Shown here one piece after another: positions 26,244-34,898 of a DNA stretch of 64,000 nucleotides (position 1 is its first letter; the number at the start of each line of letters is the position of its first letter). Source of the DNA: Paenibacillus sp. BSR1-1 (lineage in GTDB: Bacteria; Bacillota; Bacilli; Bacillales; Cytobacillaceae); assembly GCF_030403775.1 (NCBI RefSeq), contig NZ_JAQMWQ010000004.1, forward strand, positions 124,001 to 188,000, written 5' to 3'. A program made the translations under genes and the position numbers. The notes under the pieces were generated by a model, which saw nothing but the letters and a program-made list of their open reading frames with translations, was not told the DNA's origin and did not search any database.

Positions 26244-27293
26244 TTATGATCGTGCGGATAGCCAATTATCCCAAACTTCAGCGAATACCCCAGTCAATGC
26301 GAGGGAAACATGTCCTCCTTCATAAACCTCATACGTTTTATCTTTACTTGAAACAAGGTCCATCAATGGAAGACTTTGCTTTTCTAATATGATTGTGTCA
26401 CGTGAGCAAGAGAAGACAAAAAGCGGGCAGTTTATTTTCTTTAAATCCACCTTCCTGCCGCCAATCACTAATTCTCCCTTTAAGAGTTTGTTCTCTTGAT
26501 AGAGATCGTTAAACAATTGTTTGAATGCAGCACCTGCAAACGAAACAGAGTCCTTCGTCCACTTATCCATTCGGCGCCACTTTTCTACATATTTCTCATC
26601 ATGTGCACGGGTGACAAGATTGATTGTAGAACTTGCAAAACCCGGTGATACCATCCTAAATATCAAATACATAACTTCTGATGGAATGGTCCCATGTGCA
26701 TCGGCAAAACGGTCAAGATTTAGCTGCCCCGTTTGTAGTCCTTCCAGTAAATTATTAGGAAAGATGCCAATACTAAAATCGATTGGAACGGCTGCAAGGG
26801 ATAAATTCTTAATTGGCAGATCCGTTATGGAAGCCAAGATGGCTGCAATGGTTCCTCCCAGACAGTAACCGGCAAGGGATATTTCTTTTGCATCTGAATG
26901 TCTTAAAGCTCTTTTAAGGGCATTCTCCAAATAATCAATGATATAATTTTCAAGGGTGATAGCAGAATCTTCAAGCCCAGGGGACCCCCAATCCAATAGG
27001 TAGACATCATAACCGCGCTCAGTTAGTCCGCCTACAACACTGCTTCCTTTACCGATATCAAGAATGTATGCCTTATTTAACAAAGAGTAGACAAGAAATA
27101 CTGGAATGGCATGTCTTTTTTCCTTTGCGGGATGATACCATAAGGTTGCTTTATTTTTCTTCCAGACTATCTGTCTTGGTGTAGGGACAATCTCTGGCCT
27201 TGGCTCGGTCATAATTTTATAAAGCTGATTCCAACGTTTCATTTCTTTTTCTAAGTTTAAGCCTTGAAAAAGGTTTGTTCCTAATGCGTTCAT
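26244..27293 (-). CDS. phaC: Class IV polyhydroxyalkanoate synthase catalytic subunit
   Basis: A 349-residue polyester synthase. The lipase-like box is GYCLGG with catalytic Cys about residue 144, and the acid and His lie in CSRDTI (Asp about 300) and YEGGHVSLAL (His about 329). It polymerises (R)-hydroxyacyl-CoA into PHA granules. The Bacillus class IV enzyme needs PhaR, whose gene is 24 nt upstream. No phaB reductase lies between them, unlike the common Bacillus phaRBC order. Length is typical (about 350-360). Confidence 0.93.
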   Translation of the reverse strand: MNALGTNLFQGLNLEKEMKRWNQLYKIMTEPRPEIVPTPRQIVWKKNKATLWYHPAKEKRHAIPVFLVYSLLNKAYILDIGKGSSVVGGLTERGYDVYLLDWGSPGLEDSAITLENYIIDYLENALKRALRHSDAKEISLAGYCLGGTIAAILASITDLPIKNLSLAAVPIDFSIGIFPNNLLEGLQTGQLNLDRFADAHGTIPSEVMYLIFRMVSPGFASSTINLVTRAHDEKYVEKWRRMDKWTKDSVSFAGAAFKQLFNDLYQENKLLKGELVIGGRKVDLKKINCPLFVFSCSRDTIILEKQSLPLMDLVSSKDKTYEVYEGGHVSLALTGVFAEVWDNWLSARS

Positions 27294-27317
27294 TATTTAT
27301 CACTGCTCTCTTCAATG

Positions 27318-27866
27318 TTATTTAATATTACCGGTGAGTACCAGTTCTTTATCCTGCTTTTTTTCTGGTTCTTTTTTCTGCTTCTCCCGGCGAATTTCGA
27401 AGAGACCTCTCTCTATTTCTTTCCGCAATTCCTGAAGGCCAGCATTTATTTTTTGAGTTTCCGCCACCGATTGGGCCATCTTTTGGAATTCATCCTTCAT
27501 TTGCAAGACAATATTAACTACTTCTTCGAACATTCCTAAATTTTCTTTCGTAATGGAGCTTATACTGTCTTGCAATTTCCAAATTTGTTCTTCTAAAAGA
27601 TCAATTTTTTCTTCTGTTTGAATAGAAAGCTTTGCGGCCTCAGCTACATCTTTTTTTGTCGGGATATTCATTAATGACGCAAAAAGCTCCTGGCTCTTTC
27701 TAAGTCGTTCTAGGTACATGGAATAGGTGTTAAGGCCGGAACTTGCTGTACGAACAAATTCTTTGTTGTCTGCCAAGTTATATAATAGGCCATTTAATTG
27801 TTGGTCCCACATTTCACCCAATTTGTTTAATCCAATAAATGGTTCAAAGATTTTATCATTTGACAT
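27318..27866 (-). CDS. phaR: PHA synthase subunit PhaR
   Basis: A 182-residue, mostly helical protein (starting MSNDKIFEPF) with long heptad-like stretches, including EEKIDLLEEQIWKLQDSIS, as in the Bacillus class IV accessory subunit that activates PhaC. AAGGAG lies 9 nt before the ATG at 27866. An earlier ATG (27884), directly behind the stop of the preceding gene, carries this binding site inside its own codons and is less likely. It sits between the phasin-like gene and phaC, supporting one transcript. Confidence 0.88.
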   Translation of the reverse strand: MSNDKIFEPFIGLNKLGEMWDQQLNGLLYNLADNKEFVRTASSGLNTYSMYLERLRKSQELFASLMNIPTKKDVAEAAKLSIQTEEKIDLLEEQIWKLQDSISSITKENLGMFEEVVNIVLQMKDEFQKMAQSVAETQKINAGLQELRKEIERGLFEIRREKQKKEPEKKQDKELVLTGNIK

Positions 27867-27884
27867 GCTGCTGATCTCCTTCAT

Positions 27885-28499
27885 TTAAGACTTTGTAAGT
27901 TCTTCAGTTTTTTCCAAATATTTATTTAACGGGAAAATAAGTTCTTTGAATGGTGTGGCAAACAGATTAACAAATCCTTTTTGAAATTCAAATAGCGGAT
28001 TTCCAGCTTGTTTAACCATTTGGATAAATTGCAATCTTCCTTTTTTCCTAAGGTCTATATATTGATCAATCATTTCTTGGTATTTATTAATCGCCTGGCT
28101 GCTTTCAATGAACTGATATGGAGTACTTAAGAGTGACAATACTCCTTTTTGCATTTGATTCATTTGCGCATTCCACTCCTCATAAGACTGAATCGGAAAG
28201 AAATGCTGCAAGGTGGTGGTAGACATTAAAAATTCATCTCGTGCAGTCTTTTCCCATTCAGTAAATTCCTTTGTGAATTGCTCTGCAATTGCTTTTATAT
28301 TTCCCTGATTCCGTTGTACACCTTCAGAGAGTCGTTTCGAGAAAACTTCGTCGCGATGTTCAGCACACTTTGCCCATTCATCTAATTCTTGGTATCCATA
28401 TCTCCAGAGCAGGTCTAGGCTGGATAGCGATGCTCCATTTACGCCACCGACAGTGATTTCTTCTATTGATTTTTTTAGATTTTCTTTTTTTACAGCCAC
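27885..28499 (-). CDS. Phasin-like / PHA-associated helical protein
   Basis: A 204-residue, all-helical, Gln- and Lys-rich protein without signal or membrane segment. Segments such as MQKGVLSLLSTPYQFIESSQ and NPLFEFQKGFVNLFATPFKEL look amphipathic, as in phasins or PhaE/PhaP-type granule proteins. It directly precedes phaR on the same strand. I base the call on composition and neighbourhood; it is not a clear match to Bacillus PhaP that I can recognise. GTG 28499 has AAGGA 10 nt upstream; GTG 28508 would be too close to it. Confidence 0.6.
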   Translation of the reverse strand: MAVKKENLKKSIEEITVGGVNGASLSSLDLLWRYGYQELDEWAKCAEHRDEVFSKRLSEGVQRNQGNIKAIAEQFTKEFTEWEKTARDEFLMSTTTLQHFFPIQSYEEWNAQMNQMQKGVLSLLSTPYQFIESSQAINKYQEMIDQYIDLRKKGRLQFIQMVKQAGNPLFEFQKGFVNLFATPFKELIFPLNKYLEKTEELTKS

Positions 28500-28593
28500 A
28501 TTACGCACATCCTTAATAAAAATATATTGGGTTTAGTTTGAAATCTAGGTTCTTAATGATTCCGATTGAAATAATCTCTAATCAAAGTTGCCA

Positions 28594-29862
28594 TTAGAGG
28601 TTCACTGTTCTTTTTTCATTCCTTGCACTTCTTTGTTTTGGCTTAGCGAACAGGAACATGCACATAGCTGAAACCACTAAAGCAACAGAGATTCCATATA
28701 TGGATGAGCTAAAACCCGCTGCTGGATTTGCACCTGAACCTTGTATGAGCTTTCCAAAAATAATGGGAGCAAAAATACCTGATGATGTCATGATTCCATA
28801 ATAAGTTCCTGTCATAAGACCTCGCCGATCAGGGAGTAAACTAATTATTACTGCAGGATTAAGGTTTCCAGCTGCAGTCACTAACGTATACACGATGGAG
28901 AGGATAATGATGATCGAACCCTTTCCAGTAACAAGAGGATATAACGCATATATAATGCCTGCTAGAATCAGGCTACTAGCAGAAAAAAGAATTCTCGACT
29001 TCCATAAATTTAGAGTTTTTTTGTATATTCGATCTGAAATAATTGCCAGTACTAATGCAAATATCGCGCCAATTAACCCAGAAATGGCAATAATATTTCC
29101 AGCTTGTTGTTCAGTGAACCCCTTAACTTTCATTAGATAGGCCGGATTAAAGGTAAGTCCAAAGACAATATAAGAAAAGCCGATACATGCAGCTAAGGAT
29201 GTAAAAATAAAAATAGGAGATCGTAACGCTTTCCACTTGTCTTTCCCATTTGTCTCCAGCTTGTTTTCCTGTTTGCTTTCCTCATCTTTAAACGAAACAT
29301 CTGGTTTCAATCTTCCGAGCCCAAGCCAGCCAATTAACCAGACAAAGCTAATAATGCCAGAAATAAAAAATGTTTTTTTCCAACCAAAATTTGACATTAA
29401 AAAAACAACTATTGGAGCTGAAACCGCTATGCCCACAACATTCCCAAAATTTAAGATAGATATGGCTAATCCACGTGTTTCCGGTTTAAACCATTTACTA
29501 ATATGACTGGTTGCGGTTGCTTGAAAAGGACCTTCACCTATACCTAGTAATACCCTGCTAAACAAAAGTAGTGGAAGGCCAGAAACAAACATCACCAATG
29601 ATTGCGCAATGGTCCAAATAATCGCCATAACAACCAATACTTTTTCAGTCCCATAACGATCTGATAAAGAAGCCCCTAATATTCCAGCTAATGGGAACAA
29701 CCAAAAAAAACTGCTTCCAACCGTTCCAAATTGAGAGAAAGATAGATTCAAATCCTTCATAATATGAATTCCGGCTAACCCTGTAATGGATTTATCGGCA
29801 AAATTTACAATAGACAAAATAAAAAGTGCAAGTAAAATAACCCATTTCGTCCAACGCTGCAT
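28594..29862 (-). CDS. MFS transporter, anion:cation symporter type
   Basis: A 422-residue protein with 12 membrane helices. Motif A variant GASLSDRYGTEKVLV follows helix 2, and LLGIGEGPFQATATSHISKWF is the ACS-family signature after helix 4. A hydrophilic loop (about 200-215) divides the halves. ACS members carry organic anions such as hexuronates, glucarate, phthalates or tartrate. It is next to the alkylsulfatase on the same strand, so uptake of an alkyl sulfate or another organic anion, or export of sulfate, is possible. AGGAG precedes the ATG. Confidence 0.85.
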   Translation of the reverse strand: MQRWTKWVILLALFILSIVNFADKSITGLAGIHIMKDLNLSFSQFGTVGSSFFWLFPLAGILGASLSDRYGTEKVLVVMAIIWTIAQSLVMFVSGLPLLLFSRVLLGIGEGPFQATATSHISKWFKPETRGLAISILNFGNVVGIAVSAPIVVFLMSNFGWKKTFFISGIISFVWLIGWLGLGRLKPDVSFKDEESKQENKLETNGKDKWKALRSPIFIFTSLAACIGFSYIVFGLTFNPAYLMKVKGFTEQQAGNIIAISGLIGAIFALVLAIISDRIYKKTLNLWKSRILFSASSLILAGIIYALYPLVTGKGSIIIILSIVYTLVTAAGNLNPAVIISLLPDRRGLMTGTYYGIMTSSGIFAPIIFGKLIQGSGANPAAGFSSSIYGISVALVVSAMCMFLFAKPKQRSARNEKRTVNL

Positions 29863-29935
29863 CCAAACTCCTGCCTCTCATCAAATCTATTAATATATTT
29901 AAATTACATTAGCTTTCATAGCTTAAGAGGAGAAA

Positions 29936-29980
29936 CACCTGCCTTATCCGCCTTTGTAACGAACAAGGCAGGTGCTTTTT
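29936..29980. terminator. Hairpin between alkylsulfatase and MFS genes
   Basis: A perfect 10-bp stem CACCTGCCTT / AAGGCAGGTG (29936-29945, 29965-29974). The best T-run is on the plus strand (CTTTTT), but the gene ending nearby (30006) is on the minus strand, where only GTTTCT follows. It is a probable but inefficient minus terminator, allowing some read-through into the MFS gene. Confidence 0.55.
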
Positions 29981-30005
29981 ATAAAAAAATTCTTTTGTTT
30001 GTAAA

Positions 30006-31910
30006 TTAAGGCGTTACGATATTTTGACAACGGTCGAAGTCATCTAAAAGGGATAAAAATTCATCCAGTTTTGTTTGCTCACCAGAAATCATTAATTTAC
30101 CAGCTGCTACTGCCTGATCAGGTGAAAGAAGACCAAGCCCAATTCCATATAATGTTAATTGATCAAGAGTTAAGTTTACATCTGGATTAGCGTCTACCTT
30201 ACCCACTTTATAAATCAAAACAGAATTTTCTAAATAAATTGCATATTTTTGATCAGAATCTGATAGTGTTACATTCAACGTTATTTTTCTACCATCAGCT
30301 TTTGGTCCGTTTAGTTTAATAGCGATCAACTTTAAGAATTCCTCTACTGGCATAAAGTGAATAATTCCAGAAACATCTAATGGGGTATTATCTTGATTTA
30401 AACCATTTCTTAGCTCGGATGCACCAACAAGATATATATTTCGCCAATTGGCTGATTCGGCTTGGTATCCCAATTGTTCATATGCATCTGCCAATAAATT
30501 TTTGGCTTCCATATTTTCCGGGTCAGCCATTACGACATTTTTTAATACTTGAGCTACCCAGCGGTATTCCCCATTTTCAAAATCGGCTTTTGCTTTTTCC
30601 AAAATAGTATCCGCGCCGCCCATATATTCTACATATTTTAGTCCTGTTTCCACTTGTGGTAATGGATCTAAATCTGACGGATGTGCACTATAATAGCCTA
30701 AGTAAAAATTGTATATTCCCTTTGAATTATGCTTTAAGGTACCGTAATATCCACGATTCCCCCAATACGTTTCTAATGATTTTGGAAGTTTAATCGTTTC
30801 AGCTATTTCCTCCATCGTAAATCCATGGTTAGCTAAACGCACTGTCTGGTCATGCATATATTTATACAAATCGCGCTGCAATTTCAAATGTCCTAAAGCA
30901 CGATCTTTGCCCCAAACAGGCCATGCATGAATCATGAGCAAGGCATCAATCTCTTCATGTTCAAATAAATCAATGGTTTTATCAAGTGAATTCGCCCAAT
31001 GCAGGGCATCCCTAGTTTTTGCCCCTCTAACCGAATAAATTTGATGCATCAATTGATTGGCGTTCTCCGATACAAATAATGCTTTGTAATCTCGGATATA
31101 AAAATGCATTTCAGCCGGAGCTTCCGTGTTTGGTGTTAATAAGAATTGAAACGTTATTCCATCGATGTCCATTGTTTGGATTTCGTTTTCTATTTCAATT
31201 GTAGGAAGCGCAAAACTCGTCGTTCCAGAACTCATTGTATTACCTATACCGATAGATACCGAACCTTCCCTGCCATCTGGTATATTTTTACCAAACTGGT
31301 ACTCGGCACGGCGCGCCATTATGGTACCCAAAAGCACATTTTCACTTATCGCTTCTTTTGTAAAATGTTGGGGAACGATAATTGGAATTGACGGATTATC
31401 CGCATATTTTAGAACAGCTTGGATGCCTCCAAAATGGTCCGCATGACTTTGACTAATAATGATGGCTGAAACAGGCTTTCTTGGACGATGTTTATAGTAT
31501 AATTCCATTGCGGCTTCAGCAGATTCAGTACTTCCTAATGCGTCACAGACAATAACTCCTTGTTTACCTTCAAAAAAGAAAGTGGTGGCGATGGATTGTC
31601 CACGAACTTGATAAATTCCTTCTACCACTTCAAACAAACCAGATATAGCCTGTAATTGAGCATTTCGCCAAAGACTAGGGTTCACTGTCTCTGGTGCAGT
31701 GTCGATTAGAAATTCTAACTTATCAATGTCCCAAACGACTTCCCCAGAATGATCTTTTAGGATTGTAGATTCTAAAGGGGCGATAAAACCGCGGTTCGCA
31801 TCCTCAAAATCCTGTAAATCTTCAAAATTTAGAGATTCGTACACTGCTAGGTTTGCCTTTTTTGTAAATAAAGTGGCTGATTTAGATTGATTTAATAGTT
31901 TGCTTATCAT
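30006..31910 (-). CDS. SdsA-type alkylsulfatase (MBL fold + SCP2-like domain)
   Basis: A 634-residue enzyme with the layout of SdsA1/YjcS SDS hydrolases: MBL domain (about 90-340), helical dimerisation domain, and a C-terminal SCP2-type lipid-binding domain. The metal motif reads SQSHADHFGG. The usual HxHxDH has Gln in the first position (about residue 154), a change seen also in GOB-type B3 lactamases. Other family ligands appear in place: Glu of TEAPAEMHF, Glu of FVSENANQL, and His of MIHAWPVWG. It would cleave alkyl sulfates to alcohol and sulfate. No signal peptide is seen, so it is probably cytoplasmic. The ATG at 31910 has GGAGG 6 nt upstream. Confidence 0.9.
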   Translation of the reverse strand: MISKLLNQSKSATLFTKKANLAVYESLNFEDLQDFEDANRGFIAPLESTILKDHSGEVVWDIDKLEFLIDTAPETVNPSLWRNAQLQAISGLFEVVEGIYQVRGQSIATTFFFEGKQGVIVCDALGSTESAEAAMELYYKHRPRKPVSAIIISQSHADHFGGIQAVLKYADNPSIPIIVPQHFTKEAISENVLLGTIMARRAEYQFGKNIPDGREGSVSIGIGNTMSSGTTSFALPTIEIENEIQTMDIDGITFQFLLTPNTEAPAEMHFYIRDYKALFVSENANQLMHQIYSVRGAKTRDALHWANSLDKTIDLFEHEEIDALLMIHAWPVWGKDRALGHLKLQRDLYKYMHDQTVRLANHGFTMEEIAETIKLPKSLETYWGNRGYYGTLKHNSKGIYNFYLGYYSAHPSDLDPLPQVETGLKYVEYMGGADTILEKAKADFENGEYRWVAQVLKNVVMADPENMEAKNLLADAYEQLGYQAESANWRNIYLVGASELRNGLNQDNTPLDVSGIIHFMPVEEFLKLIAIKLNGPKADGRKITLNVTLSDSDQKYAIYLENSVLIYKVGKVDANPDVNLTLDQLTLYGIGLGLLSPDQAVAAGKLMISGEQTKLDEFLSLLDDFDRCQNIVTP

Positions 31911-31944
31911 ATAAACCTCCAAGGATTGTTATTTTTTAAATTCA

Positions 31945-32028
31945 CAAAAAAAGGAAAACACTTTTGACATCCTGCCATAATGTCTGGTCTTTGACCATAC
32001 AAGAGCAGGAGGTTTTCAAGTGTTTTCC
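31945..32028 (-). terminator. Long compound hairpin terminator after the Fe-alcohol dehydrogenase
   Basis: Outer arms GGAAAACAC / GTGTTTTCC (31953-31961, 32020-32028) enclose TCCTGC / GCAGGA and an inner TGGTC-TTT-GACCA hairpin. On the minus strand a T-run follows. The span is about 75 nt, longer than an ordinary terminator. It separates the dehydrogenase operon from the sulfatase gene and could tune read-through. Confidence 0.75.
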
Positions 32029-32054
32029 GTATTACAAGATTGCCAATGGTCGTG

Positions 32055-33263
32055 TTAAGCCTCTATTGCTTTTAACTCGAACACTTCATTTATCACTTTG
32101 GTGATAATAGGGGCTGGGATCTTGAAGAAAACTCCTGCAGGGTCATGATGAACAGCTTGTACCAAAAGTTTCAGCTTATCTTCGTTACATTCAAATTCAG
32201 CAAAAGTGTCAGGTAGATTTACCGCTTTGCGGAGATCTCTTATATATTCGATAACTTCCTCTAAACATTTTTCCGGTTTTTCTGATGGATTCGCGATACC
32301 TAGAGCTTCGGCAAATCCTGTGATTCGCGGCAAATAGTATGCAGGCAAAGATTCCATTACATTTGGCAAAAGCACAGCATTAGCCAGTCCGTGCGGGATA
32401 TTGAATTTTGCCCCGATCGCATGTGCCATATTGTGGACGGGAACGGCATTCAGGCATAAGCAGAATGCAGAAATGGCCATAGAACTTGCCATCAGCATAT
32501 TCGCTCTTGTAGAAAGCTCGTCCCCTTTGTGGACAGCAGTCGGTAAATTGTCTACAATCATTCGAATTGATTGCAGGGCATAGGCATCTGTCATTGGATT
32601 GGCCTTCGGTGAAAAATAAGCTTCCACTGCATGTGTCAAAGCATCAAATCCAGTAAATGCGGTGATTTTAGGAGGAAGTCCTACTGTTAAATCCGGGTCC
32701 AAAATCGCCATATCCGCATTGATGAACGGATGAATTAGGTTTGATTTAATTCCAAGATTTTCATTAAGGATAACAGCTACTGGTGATACCTCTGCTCCTG
32801 TTCCCGCCGTTGTCGCAATGGCTACGTGAGGAATCGGAATATAATTGGCTTCTGGCCACCACTCCATTACATTTCCGGTAAGAAGGGAATCACGAATATC
32901 ATCCAATCCTTTATGAAGCATCCACTTGATGCCTTTTACAGTATCTAGTACACTGCCGCCGCCAAGAGCGATCAAGGCATCACCGTTGCACTCTTTAAAA
33001 TAACGAGCACCAAGATTAATAATTCCACCCTTTGCATCCTGTTCGATATCATCAAACACACCGACTAGCTCAGGTGTACCAGGCATGATTTCAAACAATT
33101 CTTTAATTTTTTTTGTAATTCCGGCCTGTGTTAACCCTTTATCCGTGTAGAGCACTGCCCGTTTACCGCCAAGCCCTTTAATCATCTCAGGAAGCAAAGT
33201 TCTAGATCCCGCCCCGCTATTTACAACCGTTCGTACAGAAAATTGAAAAAAAGATGTCGACAT
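32055..33263 (-). CDS. Iron-containing alcohol dehydrogenase (fatty-alcohol candidate)
   Basis: A 402-residue group III dehydrogenase. NAD loop is ALGGGSVLDTVKG and ATTAGTGAEVSPVAV. Metal ligands lie in FTGFDALTHAVEAYF (Asp, His), VPVHNMAHAIGAKF (His) and NIPHGLANAVLLPN (His). The protein is only moderately like the enzyme at 16979-18139. Between the alkylsulfatase and an aldehyde dehydrogenase it would oxidise the long-chain alcohol released from alkyl sulfates. AGGTG precedes the ATG at 6 nt; 45 nt behind the aldehyde dehydrogenase. Confidence 0.88.
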   Translation of the reverse strand: MSTSFFQFSVRTVVNSGAGSRTLLPEMIKGLGGKRAVLYTDKGLTQAGITKKIKELFEIMPGTPELVGVFDDIEQDAKGGIINLGARYFKECNGDALIALGGGSVLDTVKGIKWMLHKGLDDIRDSLLTGNVMEWWPEANYIPIPHVAIATTAGTGAEVSPVAVILNENLGIKSNLIHPFINADMAILDPDLTVGLPPKITAFTGFDALTHAVEAYFSPKANPMTDAYALQSIRMIVDNLPTAVHKGDELSTRANMLMASSMAISAFCLCLNAVPVHNMAHAIGAKFNIPHGLANAVLLPNVMESLPAYYLPRITGFAEALGIANPSEKPEKCLEEVIEYIRDLRKAVNLPDTFAEFECNEDKLKLLVQAVHHDPAGVFFKIPAPIITKVINEVFELKAIEA

Positions 33264-33308
33264 AAGATCACCTGCTTTATTAGAATTGTATTAATATATG
33301 AATCTGGA

Positions 33309-34829
33309 TTATCCCAAAAGAATTTGGTACCAAGGTCTTTGACTTACTTCAGGTACGAGTGAGCAGTGGACATGCTTGACTTGAGAATATTCATCCAATG
33401 CATGGCGTCCTAATTCCCGGCCAAAACCGCTTTGCTTGTAACCGCCAAATGGCGCATCACTTCGGAGCATGTGCCAATCATTGATCCAAATCGTACCCGC
33501 CTTTAATTCACGGGCGATTTGCATCGCTTTATTCACATCCTTCGACCAAACTCCACCTGCTAGTCCATAAATCGTATCGTTCGCTATTTCAATTGCCTCC
33601 TCAACAGTGGAGTAACGAATGACGGAGAGAACAGGCCCAAAAATTTCTTCTCTCGCAATCTTCATGTCATTATGAACATCGGCAAAAATAGTGGGTTCAA
33701 CATAATATCCGTTTTCAAATCCTTCTACAATCCTGCGTTTTCCACCGCAAACCATTCGTGCCCCTTCCTGAATCCCAGATTCAATATAAGAGAGAACGGT
33801 TTCCAATTGCTGCTGTGAAACAAGCGGACCCATTCCTGTTGAGATATCTAAAGGATTTCCAATTGTAATGGTGCTTGCAAGTTCAGCTAATTGTTCAATT
33901 ACTTGATCATAAATGGAATCATGTACGAGAACTCGAGTGCCTGATTCACAAATTTGTCCAGAGTGGGATAAGAATCCGAATAAAATGCCTGGAATGGTAA
34001 TACTCAAGTCGGCATCCGGCAATACGATAGCTGGTGATTTACCGCCTAACTCAAGAGTCACGCGTTTCACCGTTCCTGCTGCCATTTGCATAATACGGCT
34101 GCCGACTTCTGTAGAACCAGTAAAAGCGACTTTGTCAACACTTGGATGGGTTACAAGTGCTTCTCCAATGCTTGCTCCTGGGCCAGATACCACATTGAAT
34201 ACGCCTGCTGGTATTCCTGCTTCAGCTGCCAATTCCGCTAATTTCAAGGTAGACAATGGCGTATTGGATGCTGGTTTGACTACAATAGAGTTCCCCATTG
34301 CCAGCGCCGGGGCCAATTTCCACATAGCCAAAATCATTGGAAAATTCCAGGCGGTAACGGCTGCTACAACACCAATCGGTTCCCGCCAGACCTGGTTATT
34401 GCTTGGTCCAGGGAAGGGTAAATTAGGAAGTGATTCGACATACGGATACTCTAAAGTGAACTTTGCTGTTTGTTGTAAGAGATCAACAATGGTTAGGATA
34501 TCCATGTTTGAAATACGTCGAACGGTTGCTCCCGAACTAATAGATTCTAAGTACCCCAATTCTTCTGCATGTTCAATGATTTTGTTGCCAAATTGGACAA
34601 GTACGTTGGCACGTTCTTGTGGGGATTTTTTAGACCATACTCCCGAATCAAAAGCCTGTCGGGCAGATGAAACGGCCGCTTCCACATCTTCTTTACCAGC
34701 CTTTGCCACCTTTGCTGCGACTTCACCAGTTGCAGGGTTTACTACCTCAAAAGTTTGTCCGCTTAACGCAGGCTTCCACTCCCCATTTATAAAGAGTGGA
34801 AATTCCAATGTTTGCACTGCTGCTTTCAT
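33309..34829 (-). CDS. NAD(P)-dependent aldehyde dehydrogenase
   Basis: A 506-residue ALDH superfamily enzyme: VTAWNFPMILAMWKLAPALA, the coenzyme site FTGSTEVGSRIMQMAA, catalytic Glu in VTLELGGKSPA, nucleophilic Cys in SGQICESGTRVLVH and the closing YKQSGFGRELG. It oxidises an aldehyde to its acid. AGGAGG is about 8 nt before the ATG. Placed between an acyl-CoA synthetase and an Fe-alcohol dehydrogenase on one strand, it is the logical second oxidation step of fatty-alcohol breakdown. Confidence 0.93.
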   Translation of the reverse strand: MKAAVQTLEFPLFINGEWKPALSGQTFEVVNPATGEVAAKVAKAGKEDVEAAVSSARQAFDSGVWSKKSPQERANVLVQFGNKIIEHAEELGYLESISSGATVRRISNMDILTIVDLLQQTAKFTLEYPYVESLPNLPFPGPSNNQVWREPIGVVAAVTAWNFPMILAMWKLAPALAMGNSIVVKPASNTPLSTLKLAELAAEAGIPAGVFNVVSGPGASIGEALVTHPSVDKVAFTGSTEVGSRIMQMAAGTVKRVTLELGGKSPAIVLPDADLSITIPGILFGFLSHSGQICESGTRVLVHDSIYDQVIEQLAELASTITIGNPLDISTGMGPLVSQQQLETVLSYIESGIQEGARMVCGGKRRIVEGFENGYYVEPTIFADVHNDMKIAREEIFGPVLSVIRYSTVEEAIEIANDTIYGLAGGVWSKDVNKAMQIARELKAGTIWINDWHMLRSDAPFGGYKQSGFGRELGRHALDEYSQVKHVHCSLVPEVSQRPWYQILLG

Positions 34830-34898
34830 AGAAAAATTCCTCCTTTTATTAACTCTTTCATAATTTTCAAATGTATTTAAGAAATTTTCTCTAGCAAA

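Noticed and set aside
33913..34863. A 316-residue open frame on the plus strand
   Set aside because: It lies antisense inside the aldehyde dehydrogenase and its translation shows no domain; it follows from the codon pattern of the real gene.
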